Below are positions 34,147-40,559 of a stretch of DNA of 40,559 nucleotides, piece by piece; the stretch's first letter is position 1, and each line of letters opens with the position of its first letter. This DNA is from Isosphaeraceae bacterium (GTDB taxonomy: Bacteria > Planctomycetota > Planctomycetia > Isosphaerales > Isosphaeraceae). The position numbers and the translations under genes are program-made. Below the pieces are notes generated by a model. It did not search any database. It worked only from the letters and a program-made list of their open reading frames with translations, and was not told the origin of the DNA. Where the stretch lies: contig JANXSX010000094.1 in the NCBI GenBank assembly GCA_025356475.1, positions 1 through 40,559 of the forward strand, read 5' to 3'.

Positions 34147-35223
34147 TCAGTACGAGTCCGCCGACAGCACTTCGCTACCGTTCAACGAGACGAGACCGCG
34201 AAGGGTCACAACGTTGACGGTATCTTTGAGGAAGCGGACCGAACCGTCGCCGAAGAGGACGTTGACCCCACCTGGGTGGAAGCTGAACATCTCATCATTG
34301 GCACCAGCGTTATTACCGGCAGTCGGGCCGGACTGGAGGAACGGCGAGGCCTCGTTCATTGGGCGGAACTTGTTGTTGGGACCACCTGAGACGCCGAAGC
34401 CACCATCGGGCTCAGCCCAACGCCAGTAACGTCGGTAAATCCCCGCACCACCAGCCGCTCCGGCACCGATTGTGGGACGGGCGTTGACGCCGTCGTAGTA
34501 ACCCTCTTTGTACGGGCTGAGGAAGCGGGCATCGCGACCAGCATCTTCCGCAATCGCGATCGTATTGCTGGTTCCGTCAGTCGCTTCAGCGATTCGTGTC
34601 TGGCTCGCCTTGAGCAAGCCGTTGACGCGGGAAGTCTTGAGGCGGTAAGGGACAGCGGTACCAGGATTCGATGCAACTCCAAGGGGATTGATATCGGTGT
34701 AAACGGTCGCACCGTAGTCAGCCACGCCGTAGCCACCGAAGGCATTGCTTCTGGCATCATTGGGGTCGGAACCATCGCGACCGCCACTTGGGGTACGAGT
34801 CGCTGAGGGGCAAAGGAAGAAGTTGAGAACCGTGGAACAGCCGGTCATGTTCATGCCGGTCGCTTCGTTGTAGTCCGCATTGAAGTTCAGGGCGTTGAAC
34901 GAGTTGCCCCCTTCGGCGTAGGGCAAAATGCGGGCCAGCGTGCCCCATCCACCGTCGACGAACTGGGTGGCCGGAGGAGAAAGGGCAAAGTTAGTGGACT
35001 CACCACCGGGGGGGAACGAACCGGTCGAGCTCTCGTAGTTGTGCAGCGACAATCCGATTTGCTTCAGGTTGTTGGTACACTGAATACGACGGGCGGCTTC
35101 GCGAGCAGCCTGCACGGCCGGCAGAAGCAGCGCGATTAAAACGGCGATAATCGCGATGACGACGAGCAGTTCGATCAGGGTGAAGCCCTGACGGCGTGAA
35201 CGAGACTTCAAAACAGCATTCAT
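34147..35223 (-). CDS. DUF1559 protein with type IV prepilin-like N-terminus
   Basis: A 358-aa protein of the large planctomycete DUF1559 (SBP_bac_10) group. From the ATG at 35223 (AGGAG 10 bases upstream) a basic leader ends in the prepilin peptidase site [19 protein letters not shown], giving cleavage after Gly and one long hydrophobic helix as in pseudopilins. The family block [20 protein letters not shown] follows. Near the C-terminus, [18 protein letters not shown] is the typical H-x-G-G-x-N-x-x-F-x-D-G-S-V ending. It lies after a small lipoprotein gene, its usual companion, and ends at a strong terminator. Proposed to assemble at the cell surface or cross the envelope; the exact role is unknown. 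Confidence 0.92.
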   Translation of the reverse strand: MNAVLKSRSRRQGFTLIELLVVIAIIAVLIALLLPAVQAAREAARRIQCTNNLKQIGLSLHNYESSTGSFPPGGESTNFALSPPATQFVDGGWGTLARILPYAEGGNSFNALNFNADYNEATGMNMTGCSTVLNFFLCPSATRTPSGGRDGSDPNDARSNAFGGYGVADYGATVYTDINPLGVASNPGTAVPYRLKTSRVNGLLKASQTRIAEATDGTSNTIAIAEDAGRDARFLSPYKEGYYDGVNARPTIGAGAAGGAGIYRRYWRWAEPDGGFGVSGGPNNKFRPMNEASPFLQSGPTAGNNAGANDEMFSFHPGGVNVLFGDGSVRFLKDTVNVVTLRGLVSLNGSEVLSADSY

Positions 35224-35261
35224 CGAGCGGGAACTCCTGAGGATCGGAAACTCTGCAAGAA

Positions 35262-35282
35262 ATGATGACGACAAGTCATCAT
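35262..35282 (-). promoter_or_regulatory. hairpin in the gap between lipoprotein and DUF1559 genes
   Basis: ATGATGAC (35262-35269) and GTCATCAT (35275-35282) are a perfect 8-bp inverted repeat around GACAA. It lies in the untranslated stretch 39-59 bp upstream of the DUF1559 ATG. It may be a transcript-stabilising or attenuating stem, or an operator. Confidence 0.45.
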
Positions 35283-35307
35283 AGGAGCCAGGACACCGAA
35301 GTCAAAA

Positions 35308-35763
35308 TCACTTGAGTTGAAATGTTGGCACATCATTCGTGCCAGCCTTGACAGAAACTTTCAGTTCTGACGTCTCTTCATCAAGATATTTCGTGTTAAA
35401 AATAGTCACTTTGGTTTTTTTGCCGACAGTTCCTTCGGCACTAGGTGGCTCAATCCGAACGCGATAATCGCCTTCAGACGCTCCATCAGCGTCAGCACTG
35501 GTTTCCAGTTTGTATGAGCCATCCGAACCGATGTTGCCCGATGCCTGAAGCACAGACTTTCCACCACTGGGCACGAAAACGACCCGACCACCCGTCAACG
35601 GCTGACCATTCGCAAGGAGAACTTTCCCTGTCACAGGATGTTTGGTAACGTTCGGGACGACATTGTCGTCACCGCAGCCAGACAGAAGAATACCCAGCGA
35701 GACTGTCACGAATGAGAACTGCTTAACGTTGAACTTAGGAAGTGAGATGAGCGTGTATCGCAT
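35308..35763 (-). CDS. small lipoprotein with carboxypeptidase-regulatory-like domain
   Basis: A 151-aa predicted lipoprotein. The leader ends in the lipobox LLSGC, followed by GDDN, so the Cys is lipidated. The mature part is one beta-sandwich of the carboxypeptidase-regulatory type: VTGKVLLANGQPLTGGRVVF, then GSYKLETSADADGASEGDYR, as in the small proteins usually coded next to DUF1559 genes in planctomycetes. The start is taken as ATG 35763; the leader is longer than usual (about 30 residues before the Cys) and the ribosome site is weak, so a later start is possible. First gene of a two-gene unit with the DUF1559 protein 84 bp on. Confidence 0.75.
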   Translation of the reverse strand: MRYTLISLPKFNVKQFSFVTVSLGILLSGCGDDNVVPNVTKHPVTGKVLLANGQPLTGGRVVFVPSGGKSVLQASGNIGSDGSYKLETSADADGASEGDYRVRIEPPSAEGTVGKKTKVTIFNTKYLDEETSELKVSVKAGTNDVPTFQLK

Positions 35764-36235
35764 ACAACCTATCGGGTAGAAGTCAAACCATGAGCTGCAC
35801 AGGTGGCACGACCCACCTGCGAAAGCTGGGCTTTGGCTCAAACAGGAATTTTACTCTAAGTAAGATAATATCCTACCATCGAGTGATCACAGTTTTCAAG
35901 TCGTAATAAAAACCGTTATCTAATCTAACTATAGGCCGCACATTAATCGAAGGTAAAGCCGCTACTCATGATCATACGGTTGGACTGCGAGATCGAACTC
36001 GATCGTAGAGCAGTCACACAAATGATAGAGACCGCAGCCAATATTGACAGTGAATGTTTCGTGAAGTTTTGTTGATCGTTCAAAGTAGTTCAATTTCACG
36101 CCTTATAAAGCTTCTGCGATCACGTCTTTTCCTTGAATCTCTGGGGAAACTGCACTGGCAATCTCAAAGCTGGTGTTCATTAAAGCTGAAATTGCTGCGT
36201 GTTGAATTTGCGGAACAGGCCAAAATCGCGTTCAT
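35764..36235. other. AT-rich intergenic region between lipoprotein gene and dnaE 3' end
   Basis: About 470 bp, visibly richer in A and T than the genes around it. No coding sequence is convincing. It should hold the promoter of the lipoprotein-DUF1559 unit (minus strand) and the 3' end of the dnaE transcript. Runs such as TAAGATAATATCC (about 35861-35873) could be promoter parts. No RNA gene was recognised. Confidence 0.4.
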
Positions 36236-39200
36236 TCAATCGACTTCTTCCTCGTCTTCGGTCAGATCGGGAACAAGAACCGGGGTGGCCGCGATGGGTT
36301 GGCTAGGAGCAGCGCCTCGTTGACCGACGAGTCGGACGTTGTCGGGACCGAGTGTCGCTTTGAGGTCGGCGATTAGTGTCGCGTCGTGGCGCACTTTGTA
36401 TGAGGGGCCCGCCTTATAGATCAGCCGGTGGGCTCCTTCGAGTCCGAATATCTCGAAGTAGAGGTCGAGGTTGCCATGGAAGTTGCGGACCATGCGTTGG
36501 AGCCGTTCGAGATCCTCCGTCGCCTGGATCCCCTTCTGGAGGCGGATCAAAACTCCACGAGCGAGTTCGGCTTCACCCCGCTCCATCGGTATGATCCGCG
36601 TGATCACTAGCTCGGCGGGTTCGCGTCGTCGATCGAGAGTTCCCTTCACGAATGCAATGAGATCGTTCTTGAGCATAGCCTCATGCTTTGCAAACTCCTC
36701 GGGCCAGAGCATGGCCGGGACACTTCCACTCAGGTCCTCGAACGTCAGCTTTGCCATCCGGGTCAGGCCCGATCGGCTCTTCTGGACCGACTTGATTTGT
36801 ACGCCCGTGATCATGCCTCCGAGGGTGACCTCCGACTTCTCGGCGACTGTGGCGAGCGACGCAACCTGGTGGCTAGAAAGGGCTGTTAACATCGCAGCAT
36901 GCCGGGTCAAAGGATGACTTGACATGTAGAAACCGAGAGCCTTCTTCTCATCGGCGAGTCGTTCCGCTTCAGGAAGTTCGGGGACATCGGGGAGAGAGAT
37001 TATGGGGCCATCGCCGCTCTGATCTTCGTCGCCTCCGAAAAGGCTCATCTGGCCCCGCTTCTTGTCTTCTTGGGCCGACTGGCCCGCCTGGGCGGCCCTG
37101 GGCAGGATCGCGAGAAGTTGCGACCGTCGACCACCGAAGGTGTCAAATGCCCCTGCCTTGATCAAGGTCTCGACGCAGGCCTGACCGACCACCGAGAGGG
37201 TCACCCTTTCGAAGAAATCGACCAGACTGGTGAATTTGCCCGCAGTCTGCCTCGCTTTTTCGATCGCCTCAACCGCCTTGAATCCCACCCCCTTGATCGC
37301 CGCCAAGCCGAAGTGGATCTGTCGCTCTTCCCCAACCCGGAAGTTCGAACCACCCTGATTGATGTTAGGCGGGAGGACCTCGATCCCCATGCGTCGACAA
37401 TCTTCAATATGATCAACAAAGAACTTTTCGCGCTCGGCCCCGTCCATTTCACTGGAGAGAACTGCCGCCATGAACTCGGTCGGATAGTGGGCCTTGAGGT
37501 AGGCTGTCTGGAACAACACTAACGCATATGCCGCTGAGTGCGATTTATTGAAACCATAACCTCCGAATTTCTCGATCAGTCCGAAGATCTCGGCGGCCTG
37601 TTTGGAGTCTAGCCCTTTATCCACCGCCCCCGCCACGAACTGCTTGAGCCCCTGAGCAATGACATCGCTCTTTTTCTTAGAAATCGCCTTGATCGTCGCA
37701 TAGGCTTGAGACAGGCCAATCCCCCCTAGCCGGTTTAAGATCCGCATGACCTGTTCCTGGTAGACCATGACTCCATAGGTCTCTTCCAAGACATCACGCA
37801 TCACCGGATGATTGTAGGTTGGGATCTCACGGCCGTGCTTTCGATTGACATAAGCATCAACCATACCGCCATTGAGCGGACCTGGGCGATAGAGCGCGAT
37901 GATCGCGATCAAGTCGCCGAATCGGTCGGGCTTCATCTTGACGAGCAGGTCGCGAATACCCGCTCCTTCGAGCTGAAAGACCCCTTTCGCCCCTCCCTTT
38001 TGCAGCAGGTCGTAGGTCAGTTGGTCGTCGAGGGGCAATGCGTTCAGGTCAATGGGTCGGTCGGGGTATCGTTCATTGATCAGCCGAATCGCCGTCGCAA
38101 GGCTGGTGAGGTTCCGTAGGCCGAGGAAGTCCATCTTGAGGAGGCCTAGCTTGCCGACGGCGTTCATGTCGAACTGCACGGTGACGTCGCCTTCCTGCAA
38201 GGTGAGGGGGACGAACTCGTCGAGGGGTTTGTCCGTGATGATGATGCCCGCGGCGTGTTTGCCGGTGTTGCGGACCATGCCTTCAAGGACGCGGGCGGAC
38301 TCGAAGATTTTTTTGGCGACGGGATTGCGGTCGAGCTCGGTGCGGAGCTCGGCGGATTTCTCGACGGCTTTTTCGAGGGTCATCTCGAGCTCGTCGGGGA
38401 TCATCTTGGCGAGGCGGTCGGCGTCGGCGTAGGGGAGGCTGTTGACGCGGGAGACGTCGCGGATCACGGCCTTTGCGCCGAGCGTGCCGTAGGTGATGAT
38501 GTTGGCGACGCAGTCGTTGCCGTATTTCTGGCGGACGTAGTCGATGACCTCGACGCGGCGGCGCATGCAGAAATCGATGTCGAAGTCGGGCGGGGAAACG
38601 CGCTCGGGATTCAGGAAACGCTCGAAGAGGAGTTTGAAGCGGAGCGGATCGAGATTGGTGATGCCGAGAACGTAGGCGACGAGACAGCCTGCGCCCGAAC
38701 CGCGACCGGGGCCGACGGGAATGTTTTTAGTGCGGGCCCAGGCGATGAAATCCCAGACGACGAGGAAGTAGTCCACGAAGCCGGTGAGGCCGATGATCGC
38801 GAGTTCGTAGTGGAGGCGGAGAACGAGTTCTTCGTGCTGGGTGAGGCCGGTGTAGTCGGGCGGCGTCGGTTTCTGGCCGGGGGCGGGCGTGAGGAGCGGC
38901 GCGAGGCGGGTGGCGACTACGGGATGCGTGGCGATTTCGGCGGGGTCGAAGCCGTAGCGTTGGGTGAGGCCCACGGCGCAGAGTTCGGCGAGGTAGGCGA
39001 GGGGAGCGAGTTGGCGCGAAGTGATCTCGACGGGGAGCGGGTAGCGCGGGTAACGCTCGGAGCCTTTCGGAAAAGGGATCGTGAGGTCGCACATATCTGC
39101 GACGAGTTGGGTGTTGTCGAGGGAGTCGGGGCGCTCGCCGAAGATCGTGAGCATCTCTTCGCGGGACTTCAGGTAGAACTGGGAACCGGTGAACTTCATG

Positions 39201-39988
39201 CGGTTCTCCTCCTCGATTTTCGCGCCGGTCTGGATGCACAACATGGCGTCGTGCGGGGCGGCATCGGAGTGGTTAACGTAGTGAACGTCGTTTGTGCAGA
39301 TGACCTTGAGGCCGAACTCCTCGGCGAGTTTGAGGAGGTCGGGGATGATTTTAACCTGCTCGGGAATGCCGTGGTCCTGAATTTCTACGAAGTAATTTTC
39401 GCGTCCGAAGATTTCGACGAAGCGACCGCAGGCTTTGCGGGCTTCTTCGTAGCGGTCGTGAAGCAAGTGCTGAGGGACGATGGCGGCGAGGCAGCCGGTG
39501 AAGCCGATGAGGCCGTCGGCGTATTTGGCGAGGGTTTCGAGGTCGGCACGGGGCTTGTAGTAAAAACCCTTGAGGTGGGCGTCGGAGACGAGCTTGAGGA
39601 GATTTTGGTAGCCGGTGAGATTTTTCGCCAGCAGGCCCATATGGTAGTAACTCTTTCCGTCCTCGGATTTGCCGGTCTTTTCGAGCCGGGAGCTCTCGAC
39701 TATGTAGATCTCGCAACCGATCAGGGGCTTGATGCCTTTGGATTTAGCGGCGTTGTAGAACTCGATTGCGCCAAACATGTTGCCGTGATCGGTGAGGGCG
39801 AGGGCCTTCATGCCCATGTCACACGCGCGCTGCATCAGGCGGTCGATCCGGCAGGCGCCGTCGAGCAGGCTGTAATCGGTGTGGACGTGGAGGTGGACGA
39901 AGTTCGAATCGGCAGACGGCACGACGGCTAGCCAACCCTGAGCGGATGGCTTCGCAAGCCCCAAGCGGACGCACCGGAAAAAAGCCAT
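36236..39988 (-). CDS. dnaE: DNA polymerase III alpha subunit, apparently chimeric
   Basis: Replicative DNA polymerase catalytic subunit. The 1250-aa frame reads: PHP domain (HLHVHTDYSLLDG near 32), palm with PDFDIDF (D470, D472) and the third catalytic Asp D620 in KMDFLGLRN, fingers with the FNKSHSAAYA block, a helix-hairpin-helix region, an OB fold (VTLGGMITGVQIK) and a C-terminal domain. The true start may be GTG 39922 (VPSADSNFVHLHVH), since the first 22 residues are not family-like. Odd: the part above about 38,190 uses codons ending almost only in C or G, with CGC, CTC and AAA, while the part below about 38,090 uses the mixed planctomycete pattern with CGA, CTG and ATT. The switch falls at the conserved D620 block. 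The product is therefore probably a join of two organisms' genes. Confidence 0.9.
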   Translation of the reverse strand: MAFFRCVRLGLAKPSAQGWLAVVPSADSNFVHLHVHTDYSLLDGACRIDRLMQRACDMGMKALALTDHGNMFGAIEFYNAAKSKGIKPLIGCEIYIVESSRLEKTGKSEDGKSYYHMGLLAKNLTGYQNLLKLVSDAHLKGFYYKPRADLETLAKYADGLIGFTGCLAAIVPQHLLHDRYEEARKACGRFVEIFGRENYFVEIQDHGIPEQVKIIPDLLKLAEEFGLKVICTNDVHYVNHSDAAPHDAMLCIQTGAKIEEENRMKFTGSQFYLKSREEMLTIFGERPDSLDNTQLVADMCDLTIPFPKGSERYPRYPLPVEITSRQLAPLAYLAELCAVGLTQRYGFDPAEIATHPVVATRLAPLLTPAPGQKPTPPDYTGLTQHEELVLRLHYELAIIGLTGFVDYFLVVWDFIAWARTKNIPVGPGRGSGAGCLVAYVLGITNLDPLRFKLLFERFLNPERVSPPDFDIDFCMRRRVEVIDYVRQKYGNDCVANIITYGTLGAKAVIRDVSRVNSLPYADADRLAKMIPDELEMTLEKAVEKSAELRTELDRNPVAKKIFESARVLEGMVRNTGKHAAGIIITDKPLDEFVPLTLQEGDVTVQFDMNAVGKLGLLKMDFLGLRNLTSLATAIRLINERYPDRPIDLNALPLDDQLTYDLLQKGGAKGVFQLEGAGIRDLLVKMKPDRFGDLIAIIALYRPGPLNGGMVDAYVNRKHGREIPTYNHPVMRDVLEETYGVMVYQEQVMRILNRLGGIGLSQAYATIKAISKKKSDVIAQGLKQFVAGAVDKGLDSKQAAEIFGLIEKFGGYGFNKSHSAAYALVLFQTAYLKAHYPTEFMAAVLSSEMDGAEREKFFVDHIEDCRRMGIEVLPPNINQGGSNFRVGEERQIHFGLAAIKGVGFKAVEAIEKARQTAGKFTSLVDFFERVTLSVVGQACVETLIKAGAFDTFGGRRSQLLAILPRAAQAGQSAQEDKKRGQMSLFGGDEDQSGDGPIISLPDVPELPEAERLADEKKALGFYMSSHPLTRHAAMLTALSSHQVASLATVAEKSEVTLGGMITGVQIKSVQKSRSGLTRMAKLTFEDLSGSVPAMLWPEEFAKHEAMLKNDLIAFVKGTLDRRREPAELVITRIIPMERGEAELARGVLIRLQKGIQATEDLERLQRMVRNFHGNLDLYFEIFGLEGAHRLIYKAGPSYKVRHDATLIADLKATLGPDNVRLVGQRGAAPSQPIAATPVLVPDLTEDEEEVD
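38090..38190. other. junction between planctomycete-like and Opitutales-like DNA
   Basis: Left of this bracket, codon use in dnaE matches the rest of the window; right of it, codon use becomes strongly C/G-ending and the plus strand loses stop codons for over 550 codons. The bracket codes for the most conserved polymerase block (GLLKMDFLGLRN), where two unrelated genomes could share a run of identical bases long enough to mislead an assembler. The exact base cannot be fixed by eye. Confidence 0.65.
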
Positions 39989-40053
39989 TGACGTGCCGGA
40001 CGCGGTTTGGCCTATTCCTCAGTTTTTCCCCGTAAACTTACGTCATTTTCACC

Positions 40054-40251
40054 ATGTCCATCGAAATCAAGATCCGTAAAAACGAGCCCGTTGATCGCGC
40101 CCTGCGCCGCCTTAAGAAAAAGCTCGAGCGCGAAAACATCATCAAGGATGTCCGCGCAAAACGTTATAACGAGAAGCCCACCGAGCGCCGTCGCCGCAAA
40201 GTCAAGGTCATGGCCTTCACCCAGATGCTGCGCGACCGCCACTCCAAGTAA
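40054..40251 (+). CDS. rpsU: 30S ribosomal protein S21
   Basis: A 65-aa basic ribosomal protein of the small subunit. It starts SIEIKIRKNEPVDRALRRLK and has the family's Lys/Arg-rich tail (RRRRKVKVMAFTQML); length is normal. No Shine-Dalgarno sequence is visible before the ATG, though the leader is short (65 bp from the divergent dnaE). The sequence and codon use fit Opitutales. A strong terminator follows. Confidence 0.93.
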   Translation: MSIEIKIRKNEPVDRALRRLKKKLERENIIKDVRAKRYNEKPTERRRRKVKVMAFTQMLRDRHSK

Positions 40252-40277
40252 TCGGCTTCGGTCCGTCTCTTTCCACG

Positions 40278-40315
40278 ACCGCGTCAGCCGAAGTCATTCG
40301 GTGACGCGGTTTTTT
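40278..40315 (+). terminator. rho-independent terminator of rpsU
   Basis: ACCGCGTCA (40278-40286) pairs perfectly with TGACGCGGT (40302-40310); CCGAA/TTCGG extends the stem past a single bulged G. A run of six T follows. It begins 26 bp after the rpsU stop codon. Confidence 0.92.
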
Positions 40316-40359
40316 GTGGTTGTGCGCCACAATTTGTCTGCGCTTTTGAAAGTCGCCGT

Positions 40360-40559
40360 ATGGCAAAGCCCATTCTCGCTTTATCAACCAGTTGGAATTC
40401 GTTCCGTCACACCGACGGAATGGAGATGCTTCGTGAAATCGCCGGTCTCGGTTTCACGCATGCGGAGCTTAGTCATGGTATTCGCATAGTGCTCCTGCCC
40501 GGAGTTATCCGCGCGGTCGAGGAGGGGATCATCAAGATCAGTTCCACGCATAATTTTTG
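40360..40559 (+). CDS. sugar-phosphate isomerase/epimerase-like TIM-barrel protein, N-terminal fragment
   Basis: The frame starts at ATG 40360 and runs off the window edge after 66 codons. It reads LALSTSWNSFRHTDGMEMLR, then EIAGLGFTHAELSHGI and later ISSTHNF, which fits the first strands and helices of the xylose-isomerase-like TIM-barrel family (AP endonuclease 2 superfamily). The substrate cannot be told from the fragment. It belongs to the Opitutales-like right end. Confidence 0.7.
   Translation, partial: MAKPILALSTSWNSFRHTDGMEMLREIAGLGFTHAELSHGIRIVLLPGVIRAVEEGIIKISSTHNF

Noticed and set aside
32326-34389. 687-codon open frame on the plus strand, antisense to the DUF1549/DUF1553 gene
   Set aside because: The minus-strand protein has clear family blocks and a signal peptide; the plus-strand product is Arg-rich without motifs and runs through a terminator and two genes.
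35940-36030. possible tRNA-like stretch with short self-complementary words in the AT-rich gap
   Set aside because: No complete cloverleaf with acceptor, D, anticodon and T arms could be drawn.
36054-36323. 89-codon plus-strand frame at the end of dnaE
   Set aside because: It overlaps the dnaE 3' end, has no ribosome site and encodes a Ser/Leu-rich chain without similarity to a known family.
38255-39931. 558-codon open frame on the plus strand, antisense to dnaE
   Set aside because: It mirrors the dnaE codons, which end almost only in C or G; the product is an odd Gly/Glu/Val-rich chain with no family signature. It is useful only as a fingerprint of the composition change.

Overview
The window is most likely a metagenomic contig. 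Most of it (about 1 to 38,100) looks like a planctomycete of the Isosphaeraceae kind. The evidence is paired DUF1501 and DUF1549/DUF1553 genes, a DUF1559 prepilin-like protein next to a small lipoprotein, secreted proteins with an N-terminal LExR-xLL motif, and moderately high GC. From about 38,100 to the end, base and codon use change sharply and the genes (5' half of dnaE, rpsU, a sugar-phosphate isomerase/epimerase) look like Opitutales (Verrucomicrobia). The change falls inside the open reading frame of dnaE, so the right end is probably an assembly chimera rather than a real chromosomal arrangement.

Layout. 1-375: tail of an IS3-family element. 575-5341: a light module. A DTE-type proton-pumping rhodopsin is divergent from blh (beta-carotene 15,15'-dioxygenase, which makes retinal) and crtY (lycopene beta-cyclase, which makes beta-carotene). 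A convergent MerR-type regulator with a cobalamin-binding domain (CarH/LitR-like) follows. 5539-11465: a three-gene defence operon, TerB-domain protein, BrxD-like ATPase and Lhr-like helicase, which matches the Shango anti-phage system (sngABC). 11871-16049: two secreted proteins with LExR-xLL motifs, a matrixin metalloprotease and a large Ig-like-domain protein. 16133-16708: pyrE. 17077-19026: a second HTH plus cobalamin-binding-type regulator followed by a primary-like sigma-70 factor. 19084-21921: a secreted TPR/gluzincin peptidase.

22146-27281: a probable copper-response group. It holds a PepSY-like periplasmic protein, an OmpR-type regulator and its histidine kinase (4-bp overlap), and a CopA-type Cu+ ATPase with two metal-binding domains. 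27285-30084: a CPBP-family membrane protease, a TGS1-like methyltransferase and a TolB-like beta-propeller protein. 30173-33951: a DUF1501 and a DUF1549/DUF1553 protein. 34147-35763: a DUF1559 protein and a lipoprotein. 36236-39988: dnaE (chimeric). 40054-40559: rpsU and a partial TIM-barrel isomerase.

The main biological interest is the retinal-based phototrophy cassette with its own vitamin-B12-type (possibly light-sensing) regulator, a second cobalamin-type regulator paired with a sigma factor and preceded by direct repeats, and the Shango operon with a predicted membrane anchor on SngA. No tRNA, rRNA or CRISPR array was seen.
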